Part shown: piece after piece, positions 46,004 through 57,634 of the stretch
Layout of the letters: every line of letters starts with the position of its first letter
Numbering within the stretch: position 1 is the stretch's first letter
Translations under genes and position numbers: made by a program
The notes under the pieces: generated by a model
What the model was told of the DNA's origin: nothing
Databases searched by the model: none
The model's input: the letters and a program-made list of their open reading frames with translations, nothing else
Assembly: GCA_020284085.1 (NCBI GenBank)
Contig: JACEVL010000277.1
Coordinates: forward strand, 124,001 to 188,000
Length of the DNA stretch: 64,000 bases
Direction of reading: 5' to 3'
DNA from: Aporrectodea caliginosa
Taxonomy: Eukaryota > Annelida > Clitellata > Crassiclitellata > Lumbricidae

Positions 46004-49000
46004 GCATCATCATCATCATCATCACTGCACTCAATTTCGCCTAATCTTACGATGCCATTCCCTTGGTTATATCTTCAGCATGGTGGTGGTTCTGAATGGA
46101 TACGACGCTATTTTCGATGCCATGGTCAAACATTCGGAGGCTTTTGCCGACAGATATGGTATCTTCTCTGAAGAGAAAGTCATCAACCACGAGCTCAGAG
46201 GTCAGTCCACTCGTTGACAGCAACATCCTCGAATTGCAGCAGTGCATAGCTTATAATAATATTATGTAACTCTTTTAAATTATATTTATTCAGAGACGTC
46301 GCTTGGTGCCTCAGTATGTAAAACTGTCATCACGCTTATCGTAGCAAATTTAGACTTAAAATTAAAATTCTAATTACCAAACTACAGGATAATAAATCCA
46401 AATGTAGTTCAAAATTAAAATGAGGAATAAGTGTTTTTCTATGGTTGTTTGTTTATGATTCAGAATAAAATGCTTGTAAGGAGATGAAAAATGAGATTAC
46501 GTATCTCATTTAGGGTTGCTTGACCGCACTTAGATAATTATGTAGGTTGGAGTACGCTGACAACAATGTGGAGAAAATTTGGGTGTTATAGTCCGTCATG
46601 TGAAGTAAGGTAAGAAGAGATAACTCTATAAATTGACTAAGCTTCCATTACGTTGTGTGTATTTACCGTGTAGGAATAGCTTACGCGCACTACGACGAGA
46701 CGTATAAGAAGTACCATAAGCTCTCCTTGTCTATTCTCAAGGAGTTTGGGTTTGGTGTTCAGAGTGTCTCCGAGACCAGAATTCTGCAAGAAGTGGAGTC
46801 AATGAATGACGAGATTCTCAAAGAAAATGGCCGTCCTTTCGATCCAACATGGCTGACGGTTTTCTCCGCGTCAAATGTCATCCTAAGCATTCTGTTCGGG
46901 AAGAACTTTCAACAGTCTTTGCCACAGGAACATGCTAGAATTATTAAAAGTTCAGCAGAGTGCGTTGCAAACCTTGATATGACACTCAACATGGCACCAA
47001 TTGTTCGATTTCTACCAATGTTTTGGAAGACGATCGAAGGTATGCGTACCTCAAGTGAGAGGATGTTGAGCGGCATAGTAGCCGGGATAGAGTTCAACAA
47101 ATCCAACAGTTCTGAGCCAACGTTCGTTGGGAGATTTCTGGAAATCGAGGGTACCAACTATGACCACCAGGACCTACTCTTCATGCTGCGAGATATGAGC
47201 TTCGGTAGTACGGATACTGTGTCGACAACGATGCAGTGGGCAATGGTGGAATTGGCCAACCATCCCGAGATTCAGAACCGCTTTCAGAGATCGATCGATG
47301 AGATGGTTCCAAGAGACAGACTTCCGTCACTCGATGATAAATCTCGCTTACTCTACTCGGAAGCTGTGATCCTGGAAATCATGAGACGACGTACTGTAGT
47401 ACCGTTTTACTTACCGCATGCAACTCTGAAAGACACCAAGGTACTTGAGTACGATGTACCTAAAGGATGCATGGTAAGTATCGACTGGTCTGTTTTGCCA
47501 TGTTTTGGTCGGATTAGGTTATGTCATAAAAAGTTAGGAGTCTTTGTCAGATTGGTACATATTATACTTATTATATTGGATCTTTTTGTCTCTCGGACCT
47601 GGACCGCTCTAGCCCAACTCCGGTCATTTGCTGGTTTGGGCCTTTCTCTTTAGAATGACCTTCTCCTACTCTGCGGGCAAAACCAGTGTCTGGGTTCACC
47701 TCCTCGTCTGCTTATTCCCTGAACACGTTTCTCTTTTCCAAGGGGCCTCTACACGGAAAGCGCCTCTGAATGGTCCATACTGCGAAAGGCGCTTTATAAA
47801 TGTTCATGTAAGATACGAGCGGCTGCACAAGATAGACTATCCTTGTTGTTCCTTTGACTTATTTCGTCCACTACACAGCAGAGAAATTTTACCATTGTTG
47901 ACCTTGTAACCTGGATTAGTCTTCCATGCAAAATCTGAACTGATCTAATCAGTCTGCCACTTTTGTCTGTTTTATTTGATCGTGGGGCCTCTCTGCTTTG
48001 GTCGGGAGCGTTGCTGGTGAGTTTTTCTTGAAGTTGCGCTACTCAAAGTTTAACCTGTGCTGTGTTATGTTTGCTGTTCCCTTTGGCTGGCTCCTCTAGT
48101 ATGATAACAGTCTGGTTCTCTAGCGATTTATCCTTAACATAAAGTACAACCCTGCATACCACAATAATTCTTTTACGATTCAGGTCATAGCGAACGGCTA
48201 CAGCGCTCATATGGACCCGAAATTCTGGAAAGATCCAGAGAACTTCAGACCAGAAAGATTTCTGGACGCACAGAACAAGATCATCGATAGTCAGAGAGTG
48301 ATTCCATTCGGATTAGGTATGTTATGGAAACTCAATTGCTTATGCTTGCTAGATTTGATAGATATAACACTGATGGGTATAGGCGTCAAAGGATGAAAGA
48401 CCAAAATTGTTACGCTGGTGACGACTCCGTTGCTCCCACTGCTTTATTTCATTTCAAGAATAGGTTTGGGTGACACAAGAACTACGCGGAACCAGGTATA
48501 GACCTATCCAATTTTATACTGTCTTTTCTCCGTCATCATTTACATAAAAGCTACTTTTAAATATTTACCGTCTCTCAGTACTCCTAAAATTCTCCTAATC
48601 TATTATACTAAATTGATACTGTTGACATTCTAAGCTTATATTTGATGTAGTCTTAGTGTTGTCGTCGCCCTAATCAATGTTGGTATTAGTACCCAACCTG
48701 TTTATCTGGTTCTTTTGTGTATGGGAATAACTTGATTAGCTGTTTCTGCTTCCTCTCCTCATGAGTTGATGCTTTAGGTTTTGTGGTTTGAAGATTGTTA
48801 ATTTGAAACCATTGACCTGTTTCCATGTTAACTTGTACATTTATCCTTTTCTGGTCAATGTTCTGCTGGTATGTTATGCTTCATAATGTTGATTCAGTAA
48901 ATAAATAAATAAATTGAAATCAATAAAAAAATGACCCATTTAATCGCAATGCATTGTAATTTTATTGCGCAATTATAGCCTCATTGCGACTGTTGACGAA

Positions 49001-49478
49001 GATAAGCTGTCCCTCAAACTGACAAGTAAAAAGAAACCACGGCTCTGTAATGCTAGCGACTTCGTTTTTCTTAGCCTCGGCCAGTCCTTATCCTCGCCGA
49101 AATACTCACCAACATTTAATGCTATTACTGAGCTAGCTAGAGGCCGCAAGTGGAGCAGAAATCTCAAAACATCCTCATGCTACATGGCGTCCATGCCACT
49201 GGGTTAAGCACGCTACCCAATTTACGATCGTGGACTAGCATTTGCCTTATATTGAAATGACTTATTTTGTTCTGCTCTTAGGAAGACGTTCCTGTATTGG
49301 AGAGACACTAGCTCGTCAGAGCACCTTTCTATTTATCACGAGTCTCGTCCAGCGTTTCGATATCCGACCAGCAGAGGGTCAGAAAGCGGTCAGTGTGAAG
49401 GAACACAGCGCCATTACGACGGCCCCAACGCACTTCAAAGTTCGTCTGATCCCCCGAGTGAAACCAACTCAGGGCTAG
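45297..49478 (+). CDS. CYP2-clan cytochrome P450, copy D (5 coding exons)
   Basis: Predicted 497-aa ER-anchored monooxygenase and the most compact copy. Exons: 45297-45538, 46079-46200, 46674-47473, 48184-48316 and 49282-49478, all with GT-AG borders and one open frame. Start is the ATG directly after TTCTTCACAG, as in the paralogues. Motifs: membrane helix about residues 8-24, PPSLPVLP hinge (39-46), I-helix GSTDT (299-303), EIMR (356-359), FRPERF (409-414), heme loop FGLGRRSCIGE (Cys437). The C-helix reads YKKYH (132-136) in place of WxxxR. Intron 2 is only 473 bp because the LINE fossil found in A, B and C is missing. It lies in opposite orientation to A-C. Substrate unknown. Confidence 0.93.
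45908..46025. repeat. (ATC)n microsatellite beside exon 2 of D
   Basis: Imperfect CAT/CGT triplets in intron 1 ending about 55 bp before the exon 2 acceptor, equivalent to tracts in A, B and C. Confidence 0.93.
47560..47830 (+). mobile_element. LINE 3' end in intron 3 of copy D
   Basis: Short frames resemble a reverse transcriptase C-terminus (WFGPFSLE, then AYSLNTFLFSK). It ends with AAGCGCCTCTGAA...GAAAGGCGCTTTATAAATG, the same tail type as the LINE at 51515-52030. Confidence 0.55.
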
Positions 49479-49579
49479 GGCTGAATATGAGGAGGGTTGT
49501 TGATGCTTTGCATCTGATTTACAATACATTTAATTACATTAAGCTATAATTATTACGTTGCATTGCATTATATTGTACT

Positions 49580-49643
49580 TGTTCGATATCCAACCACCAG
49601 AGGGACAGAAAACGATCAGTAATGAAGTGCAAGAACCCATTAC
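49580..49643 (+). pseudogene. Exon-5 fragment relic downstream of copy D
   Basis: Reads FDIQPPEGQKTIS, matching about 64 bp of exon 5 located about 100 bp past the stop codon. No heme loop precedes it. It is the best preserved of the four relics. Confidence 0.7.
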
Positions 49644-49734
49644 ATAGCAATCCGGTTAAATGAGGGAATGCACCGCATATCATCTCCGTAATGACAGAAC
49701 TCCGCTTAACATAATGTAAAAATTCCCAACACAT

Positions 49735-49990
49735 TATTGATCCATTGCATTCTGTCGACAACAGTGGCTATGGTTCAAATTCTCGCCTTGGTAAATATTT
49801 TGTTTCGAGATTTCTACACAGCCTGCACCCCTGGCCAGCTCTGCAATAATGAGTACACTGACCGAGTCCGTGGAAAGATGAGGCTGTGCGAGAGAGGACT
49901 GGCCACATGCCGATGCTAAGAAAATGAAGTCTCAAACACCTCATACCCACGGCTGCTTTAAGTTTAGCTTAAGGGGTTGCTGTTCATCTC
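49735..49990 (-). pseudogene. Inverted intron-4-like relic
   Basis: Resembles intron 4 of copies A and B in an orientation opposite to D: GGTTCAAAT, then TTTCGAGATTTCTACACAGC, then ATGAAGTCTC and CATACCCACGGC. It is probably the tail of a lost minus-strand copy. Confidence 0.45.
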
Positions 49991-50377
49991 CTTCTAAGTT
50001 AGTTCGCATCCTATTTGATGTTAGAAACGAAACCGAAGCCTAGTTGTAGCCCTCCTGAGAGGTCGGAGAGGGTTGATCTTTGAGGGCGATATACTTTAGC
50101 CATGAATTGAAATCGGCTTGCAAATATGTTGAGCAACGGTTAGATTCAGAGACATTACTCAGCTTTCGTCAGATTCAGAATTGGCATCAAAACGCGATAG
50201 GAAACTCATTCAAAGTGGTACGTTAGGCAGCCATCTTTTGCTTTACAGCTCTGCGTGAATACACATGGTACTCTTCTTTTTCCATGCACTTCTGAATATT
50301 TATTAGTAGCAATAACTTCTATCGCTCCAGTGTCTAATACATAAGACAACAACCGGTGACGTACCAGAACCACCAGT

Positions 50378-50540
50378 TATCTGATCATTATTGAAATCAG
50401 TCCACAAAGATTCCACGCACACCAATATTTTCTAATTTGCTGGTGAGTATGTCGTGATTGACCGTATCAAAAGCTTTTGCAATATCAATAAATATACCTA
50501 ATGCAAATTCACCCCGGTCAATAGACATACACATTACACA
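50378..50540 (-). mobile_element. LINE reverse-transcriptase fragment
   Basis: Minus strand reads [18 protein letters not shown], then [13 protein letters not shown], a conserved RT segment ahead of the palm. Only this block is recognisable. Confidence 0.75.
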
Positions 50541-50809
50541 CAAACATTTCTGTGCGTTTATATTATTAATAATCCTATATTCATTGTGTTAGCATTGTTT
50601 TTCCTTGTGTTGCATCACCTTCATTTTCCTTCTTTACTCATCCCTTCCTATATGCATTCGAGATGTCTCATAAAACTATAATCGATCCTGCGAATAGGTC
50701 TTTTCTCCAACATTACATACAGTACCCGATGGACAGGCTATATATGTATAATATATATATATACTATTTAATAATATACTATATAGTATAATTGTCACGA
50801 TGGAGCTTG

Positions 50810-51078
50810 ACGCTTTACACGGACGGATCGGATGGCCTAGTGGGAACCGTCGATGACCCCGGGTTGCTATCGCGGCCCAAATCAACACCTCCGCCGACCC
50901 ACATCTCGTGACCCACGCACCTAAACGACGTCCACTGCGGCCGTAACCTCTGCGCCTCGCTGTACTAGGCCGCATATCAAGATCCTTGTTAGTGGAGGAA
51001 TCTTGGCCCCAAATCAACAATTTTCATGTTGCGACCTGTCAGCTTGATGTTGAGAATAAACGAAATTGATTGAATGAT
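50810..51078 (+). repeat. GC-rich SINE-like repeat
   Basis: Starts with GATCGGATGGCCTAGTGGG (A-box-like). The B box is poorly preserved. It ends GTTGCGACCTGTCAGCTTG, then AATAAACGAAATT and GATTGAATGATT. The same 3' end occurs at about 17065-17115. The tRNA origin is tentative. Confidence 0.5.
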
Positions 51079-51220
51079 TAACCCATGGAAAGCACGTCAA
51101 CATCATATGACCCAGCCATAGAACGACAGGTGAGAAATCTGAAGGCAATCCTGGATTGAGATTCGATGCGACGACTTGACACGACATTCGAGAAACATCG
51201 CTGCGCATTCCCAGCGTCAG

Positions 51221-51385
51221 ATTAGATTGATTCAGCTTAGATTGATTCAGATTAGAATGATTTAGATTATATAAATTCAGATTAGATTGATTCAGATTAG
51301 ATTGATTCAGATTAGATTGATTTAGATCATATAAATTCAGATTAGATTGATTCAGATTAGATTGATTCAGATTAGATTGATTGAG
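51221..51385. repeat. Short-period minisatellite (ATTGATTCAGATTAG)
   Basis: About eleven units of roughly 15 bp, ATTGATTCAGATTAG, with variants containing ATATAAATTCAG. The variant units recur at a regular interval, which suggests a higher-order duplication. Open frames across it (Asn/Gln/Ser/Leu repeats) are not credible genes. Confidence 0.93.
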
Positions 51386-51514
51386 ACTGAGACTAAGATA
51401 CTCTGATGACGATAAGGACTTACGATCCGCGGGATCGATTTGAATGGACATCGACCGTATTTGACTAGATGTAGGGCCTAAAGGACTAGCGATTTAAGTT
51501 CATGTACGATAGAT

Positions 51515-52030
51515 ACTCTCTCTCCTCTTTAGTCTGTTCTAAATGCCGCGGCCAGACTAATAGCCCGACTTCCTCGCTCATCCCACATCTCTGCTTTCAT
51601 CTTTGACCACCTTCATTGGTTCCTTCTTACTGCTCGGGTTCAGCTGATGGTACTTTCATTCATCTACCGGTCGTGTACTGGCCAAGCTCCCAAGTATCTA
51701 TGTGACCTTATCCGGCTGCCGGCCTCGACTATTTCGCTTCGACCGCTACGCTTATTAAACCGACATGATCTCTTTGTCCTGCGAGCGAGAACCGCTATAG
51801 CTAAAAGGCGAGCCTTTGCCTTCATTGGCCCTGCACTATGGTACCAGCTTCCTCCTTTGACGCGTTCCTGTTTATTAACTTGTGGGCCAAGTGCCTCTTT
51901 TCGTTGTCTCAAGACCTCCTTCTTTTCTCTGCGTTACTCGCACTGGGAGCGCCTCTGATTGCCAGTGATTGGTATGCACTGCGAGAGGCGCTATATAAAT
52001 TGATAGATACAATACAATACCATACAATGC
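51515..52030 (+). mobile_element. LINE 3' end with GCGCTATA tail
   Basis: RT C-terminal frame: NAAARLIARLP, then HISAFIFDHLHW, LSFIYRSCTGQAPKYL, AKRRAFAFIGPALW and FRCLKTSFFSLRY. It is followed by a 3' tail GGGAGCGCCTCTGATTG...GAGGCGCTATATAAA and ATACAATAC repeats. The tail matches that of SINE family 1, suggesting a LINE-SINE partnership. 5'-truncated. Confidence 0.82.
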
Positions 52031-52479
52031 AATAATCCGACGGAGAAGGGACGATTCCTAAGACCGGACAAGATTTTATTTCATGTAATTGTTGACTCTC
52101 TCGACCGACTGTTTACTGACATTAATATTTATCATTCTTCTTTTGTTAATGTTAAATTAATCTAATAAATTTATATACCTGATCACGAATCGTCATCAGT
52201 CTTGTGGCTTAACAGGACCGACCATCAAGACAGTTAGGCTCTCACGACAATAATAAATATGTACATATATAGTATAATATATGTATATTATATATATATA
52301 GAATTATAGTCAGGCTATATATCTATATAGTCAGGCTGATATACATGTATATTATTAATTCCAATCACTCCCATGTGTTTGTATCGGGCTGCTGTCAATC
52401 AAAGAATTGAATAGTGGCATGCAGCAATGTGGAAAATCCATGTATAAAATTTGTGGGTCGAAATCCGGTTTCAGGCCAT

Positions 52480-52830
52480 GCAGTCTCTAATTTACGAGTC
52501 TTGATCAATAAACCTGTCACTCCAATTTGTTTTCGGATAGCGATTTCCGACTGAAATACTTAGCACTCTGCGAAACGATGAAATACTTGATTGCACTCTT
52601 CGTTTACAGTCGCACTGCAAACGTTGTCTATAATCATGTAAAGGCTGGGAACGGGAAATGGGCGTTTCTTCTACATTGCTCTTGGACTCATCTGTGGAAG
52701 AAGAACGCACTATTAACAGATGAGCTGATTTAAAAGTCTAAACAGAAGAATACTAGGCAGTTGGCATTTTTTTCTCTGCTGTCGAATTCAGTTAGTCAAG
52801 TGGCTTGCATGCTGAACTAAGTAAGTAAGT
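52480..52830 (+). promoter_or_regulatory. Orphan 5' flanking block of the split gene
   Basis: Same orientation and similar to the flank of gene D (43990-44530). It lies upstream of the inverted exons 1-2 and in the same orientation as exons 3-5, as expected if the original plus-strand gene began here. Confidence 0.45.
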
Positions 52831-52969
52831 AAGTATATTCTTTATTGAACCAGTTGCAATCCGCATTCTGGTGTACATACATCATGTATAATAAACAATC
52901 CCTAAAACCCCGGTCACATGACCGTGTTTTACCTTTAGGTCTATTTCATATAATTAATAATAAAACGCT

Positions 52970-53990
52970 CATTCACCGCCTCGAACAAAATTCGAATCTT
53001 TCCCTTCCTGTTCTTAGCCAATTCGCGGCTTACCTGTACCTTTGTGCCTAGTCGTTTTATATAAATCAGTTAATTTCGGAGCTAATATTCTTGAACTGTG
53101 TGTTCCGCACTGTTTTTTTTACAGTTCCCTTTCTTTTTTAGGCTCTGCACTCGTTGTATTCTTTAATGAGAGTTCTCTAGACTAACCATTTCATGCAGAT
53201 GATATCTGCTCATTTGACCGATGTTCGGCTGATCCTGCCTTCTAAATACTATCTGCTGTTTTCAGTTGCGTTAAGTCCTGGATGGATAAACTTAATAGAC
53301 TTAAAACTCCTTTAAGACCAAATTCTTCCTCCTTTGCACACGTCAGCAGATCCATTAATTTGCCAGGTCTAAATCTGGCTGGGTAAACTACAAGTGGATC
53401 GTGCACAACTTTTGTCTGTAGTATTTTTTTCTGAAAATGTTCAAAGAATATGGAAATCCGTCCAATTTCGAAAGCATCACATTTGCAGAATTAGATATCA
53501 CATGCTTCAAATAACTGCTTTACTTTAAATAGTTAAAGCGTTGGCTTCCAGTCGATTAGACTACTGCATGCCACTTTCCTAATCAGAAAAGGAAATTTAA
53601 ACAAACTGCTAATGGCTCAAAAATCTGTGGCCAGAGCCATTACAAAACTGTTAAGTATGAGCTTATCACCCATATTTCAGTCTTTACATTGCCTGACGCG
53701 TGAATAAATCATCCAAACTATAACATGACTCATAGCTTTCAATGAAGCTGCCCTGTCTCTCTGTGCAGTGCTCACGCCTCATACTAAAACTGTTGCTCTC
53801 CATGAACAGATATAATCTTCACTCAGAGCTTTGGATTTTATTGCTAATTTCAGTTTGTTTGTCATCTATTTGCAAAATTTCAAACCGAAGCGCTATATTA
53901 GTTGTAACTCTGAAATCGAGTCTTTTATATTTCATCATAGTTTCGAACAGAATAAAATTAATTAGCCAAACATTTCATAATTAGAATTTG
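52970..53990 (+). mobile_element. LINE fossil from intron 2, on the E side of the split gene
   Basis: Homologous to the fossil in intron 2 of C (31700-32530) and A. It includes remains of a TTCCGCACTG box, GCAGATGATATCTGC and SWMDKLNRLKT. It continues into exon 2 at 54116, marking this as the exon-2-proximal half of intron 2. Confidence 0.65.
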
Positions 53991-54115
53991 AATTTGAATG
54001 CTAAATCTACATGATACGAGGGGCAAGTTTTCGATCCTGTGGCACTACCTCGCTGAATAAATGGCGTTATAAAATGCTGAAATTCGAAGGTGTTGCTGAC
54101 AACGAGTGGACTGAC

Positions 54116-54882
54116 CTCTGAGCTCGTGGTTGATGACTTTCTCTTCTGTCCAGTAGGAACATCTATCGGCGAAGGCTTCCGAATGTCTGACCATAGCATC
54201 GAAAATCGCGTCGTAGCCATTCAGAACCACCATCGTGCTGAAGAAATTACGAAGGGAGTGACATCGTGAAGGACTACAGTGATGATGATCATAGCTGTCA
54301 GGTGGATTCATTACATAGTAATGCTTAGCGCACTTGTTAGCCACATAAATATAATTATTATGCAAACACACAGACAGGCATACGCGGATACATCCACATA
54401 CCCATATTGCGCCATCTGTTCATGCCTCGTACACCCAACATAAGAGCGATGGAGTCTAATAAAGTACAGTTACATTGTATAGTGGTGATGGTATTGGGCG
54501 ATGTTTTGGGTTGGTGGAGTGTGTGGTGGTGCATGACGATGATCAAGAGACTGAATGCGGTGATGATCACAATAATCAAGGTAATAAGCAAAACCATTAC
54601 GTTTAATATGACAATTGCACAAGAACTACGTTTTTCCTACCTTTTCCCCACTGTACAGGAGAAGATAGGTCCAAGTTTTTCCGCCAATCTCATAAAATGT
54701 TCAGGAGCCGCATTTATTCCACCACGAAGAATCGTTCTGAAAAATGTCAGAACTGGCAGCGTGGGTGGATATCGCTTTCCATCATCCTTCACTCCGTTCT
54801 GCTTGAATCGACGCAGAAGAACGACGGCAGCAACGACTGTAAAGGATGCTGCGAAAACCGAAATATCTCCTCCGTCCAACAT
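54116..54882 (-). pseudogene. P450 exons 1-2 only (copy E, 5' half of split gene)
   Basis: Minus strand: exon 1 at 54882-54641 (242 nt, from MLDGGDISVF to SCTVGK) and exon 2 at 54237-54116 (122 nt, TMVVLNGYDAIFDAM...INHELRG). Both are open with intact donor and acceptor sites and the usual phases. Upstream in-frame codons exist (MDVSSSQ) but fall in the 5'UTR intron. No exon 3, 4 or 5 follows on the minus strand. Going left one meets LINE sequence, LINE pieces and the end of gene D. The exon-2-proximal half of intron 2 ends near 52.95 kb. The complementary half, with exons 3-5, is on the plus strand from about 57.17 kb. It has its own TATA box and non-coding exon. As it stands it can encode only the membrane anchor and the first part of the fold. 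Confidence 0.88.
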
Positions 54883-54949
54883 CTGGGAAGAAGAAACATC
54901 CATATAACAATTAAGGCGTCGGCAGCATTATAAATCTCTACCACAAATC

Positions 54950-55620
54950 TGAACATTTCCATGCTTATCTAGACTAAATGAAATCACTTTACCTGATTAT
55001 AGAAAGTACAAAAACAAACTGCCTTCAATATTTTCAAAATGCTGTCGCTCGTGTTACCATTGAAACTGCAAAGTGTCCCAGCGTAAAGACTGCTCTCATG
55101 TAACTCAACTGATTGCAAATACCTCACCGAATACAATAGAAGTTCTATCGCTTACTTGCAACATACTCCAATCCACGAGTCACCAAAACCTTTGTAACTC
55201 ATTTAGAATGAAACTCATCTGATCCCATTTCCAGTCTTCCTCCACCCTAACACTCAACCACCATTCCGTTACCTCATCCTTGACATTTTTTAAACGCTCC
55301 ACTGGTTTAGCTGTTTCGCCTATCTGGAATTACGTCAATCATCTGATCCGTCCATAGGCCTAGGCTACACTTCCTACAATATCTGCTCACGCATTTCACT
55401 GAAGACTGAAAATACCCACTTTCGATAATCTTATCCTGATTCCTCCTTTAATCTTTGCCTCTTTCGCTGTTCCAATTCTAAACACCATCCACCGTCGTCA
55501 TCTAGCTCTCTCTCTCTCCGATTGACCCTAGGATCTTAACCTGGAACCGAACCTGAACTGACCTGCCTTTTGATTTTGTTTTGACTGAGCGCCCGTGAAT
55601 AAGCTGGTTCCCGCGATTTA
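54950..55620 (+). mobile_element. LINE fossil in 5'UTR intron of copy E
   Basis: Ends with SSLTFFKRSTGLAVSPIWNY-like sequence and GCCCGTGAATAAGCTGG, as in B and C. Confidence 0.6.
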
Positions 55621-55789
55621 ATATTTAAATGATGCAGTGGAATTATCTGGATTACAATGACTATTTCAATTATAGCGATGCATCAAAAATCAAGCAAAGC
55701 CGTATCATCAAGAGCGATAATAATACGTTAGTGCAATCCGGGTGAAGTATGATAAGTCACGGATATCAGTGAGTTTGACTACAGCCTAC

Positions 55790-55835
55790 CTTTATGAATT
55801 TGTTTCAGCACTCAGTGTAACTCCCTAGTTTTCAC
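55790..55835 (-). other. Predicted non-coding first exon of copy E
   Basis: Donor AAAG|GTAGGC at 55790, with upstream sequence conserved with B and C. The start is inferred from TATA spacing. Confidence 0.55.
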
Positions 55836-55860
55836 TGATCTACTTTCCTGCGGAAGCCTT

Positions 55861-55866
55861 CTTATA
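55861..55866 (-). promoter_or_regulatory. TATA box of copy E
   Basis: TATAAG in ACTTATAAGAAGGC on the minus strand, with the same arrangement as in B and C. Confidence 0.6.
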
Positions 55867-56144
55867 AGTACAGTTGGTCTCAAGGTGACTAATTCGTTCG
55901 TCAGCCAATATATATAAAATTGGCCTGCTTATGTCGCTTCTGTGAACCACTTGTCTAAAGCCAACAATCAGAACAAACACTTTTAGCATGGATCCTGAAA
56001 AGTTTCAACCTTTAAACTTTATTACAAACAGATAGCAACTTGAATTTTAAGGCAACATGGCTTCATCTGCTGTGCCCTCTCTGATCCTCTGGAAACCGGA
56101 CTCGGACCTCCCTCGGAATACCCGGACAACCGTCTGACTATACG

Positions 56145-56228
56145 CGGCGCTCGTGAATAAGCTGGTGCCCTGAGCTTGGCTTTCGAGTGGCGCTTTAGAC
56201 GTTTGGAGATTACGATTACGATTACGAG
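56145..56228 (+). repeat. Retroelement 3' tail, (ATTACG)n type, second copy
   Basis: GCGCTCGTGAATAAGC through GTGGCGCTTTAGA to (ATTACG)n, nearly identical to 15237-15335. Confidence 0.7.
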
Positions 56229-56724
56229 TATAGTAAACTTTTCTGCCAACACCTCGTTATTATTTGCCATGAATGCTATGCGTATGGGAAGAGTTCTATA
56301 CCAATAAACAGCGTTGACTGCAGCTGAGTTGAGCTGCATTAAGGTACAGTAACATTGCCTGAAGTAACTGACTGCAATCTTAAATCAGCGCCACAAATCA
56401 CGTGGAAATACAGATATATTCATCCTTGAGTAAGTCAGACAGAGCAAATGCGACTCAAGTGCAGTACCGTAGCGAGGGGTGTTCAAAGTTGCCATGGACC
56501 AGGGTGCAACTCAAGGGGTGAAATTAAGAAAGCAAGACGAACCAAAGAAGAAATGGCATTGACGTTTAATATGCAGTCAGTGGTTTACAAATACATCACG
56601 CGTCTTGTGAACCACTTGATACCCGTGTCAGGATTTGTTAAGTTATGTCAAAGCATGCTATGTTATATGACGTAACCCCGACCACTTGAGTGACCAGAGT
56701 ACATAGCATGAAGGTACTGGGGTT

Positions 56725-57135
56725 ATGCTCACTGAAACTTTAAGTTTTGAGATGCACATTGCCCAAATATGCTGCAGGGCTAGGCAATCCATGTATGCCC
56801 TGCGCATACAAACTGCCCATGGTCTATCTGGCCCTGGGCTTTACGATGTGGTGAGGGCGACAACGATGGCACGCCTGTTGTATGCTGCTCCGGCATGGTG
56901 GGGCTTTGCCAGCCAAAGGGAGAAGGGAATGCTCCAGTCTGTAATGAACAGATTGATCCGTCAGCGATACCTCCCAAGTGATAGCCCAACCTTTGAACAA
57001 CTATGCCTTAAAGCCGACATCTGCTTGTTTTCGGCGTTCCTGGCAAACCCGGGCCATGTTCTCCATAGGTTTCTCCCTCCAAAAATGCCGTTGGCATATT
57101 CCCTAGACCTACAGCAGATTGATCAAGGAGAATGA
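56725..57135 (+). mobile_element. LINE reverse-transcriptase fragment at inversion junction
   Basis: Frame of 136 codons. It reads ICCRARQSMYALRIQTAHG, then ARLLYAAPAWWGFAS, then LQSVMNRLIRQRY and LSAFLANPGHVLHRFLPP-like sequence, the thumb and C-terminal region of a non-LTR reverse transcriptase. No start or palm region. It ends about 35 bp before the point where intron 2 of the split gene resumes (about 57170). Confidence 0.75.
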
Positions 57136-57634
57136 GGACAGTCACTTCATCCATCAAACTTTTTTTACTAACTAATTGTGTTATTGATAACGCAAAATAG
57201 CGCTACTAGGCTGGGTGAAAAAGAAGCTAGAAGTTGTGGGATGAAATATGATGGCCATGCGATTGGCAAATACTTTTTTGATGTTTTGGAAAGGGAATTG
57301 TCATTGGAGATGAGGCGAGGCTTTATTGGAAGAGGGTTACTTTTAAAGAACAAGGTAAACTGTAGCATGAGCAAAACTGGTTGAAAGAGAAAAGTTGATG
57401 AGATTTGTGATAACTTGGTGCAAAACATTCAAAAACTCTATTCTAGGGTCCTTCTGCGAAGTGACCCAGAGCACGTATAATAGTGTCATCATCGTATTTA
57501 GATTTGTCGGTAAGAGTGCGCTGAGAACCTCTGGTGAATATTTGTGTATTGATGCCAGTCATGGAAAGGAATGTAAGAAACCTTGACAGTAAATTTAACA
57601 AGCTTCCTTATATTGATTTTATTTACTGTTTTAG

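Noticed and set aside
50676..51020. 114-codon minus-strand frame
   Set aside because: It is antisense to the GC-rich SINE-like repeat; no domain is recognisable.
51014..51451. 145-codon minus-strand frame rich in Asn, Gln, Ser and Leu
   Set aside because: It translates the short-period minisatellite at 51221-51385 and has no other support.
54407..54907. 166-codon plus-strand frame
   Set aside because: It is the antisense of P450 exon 1 of copy E and its flanking intron.
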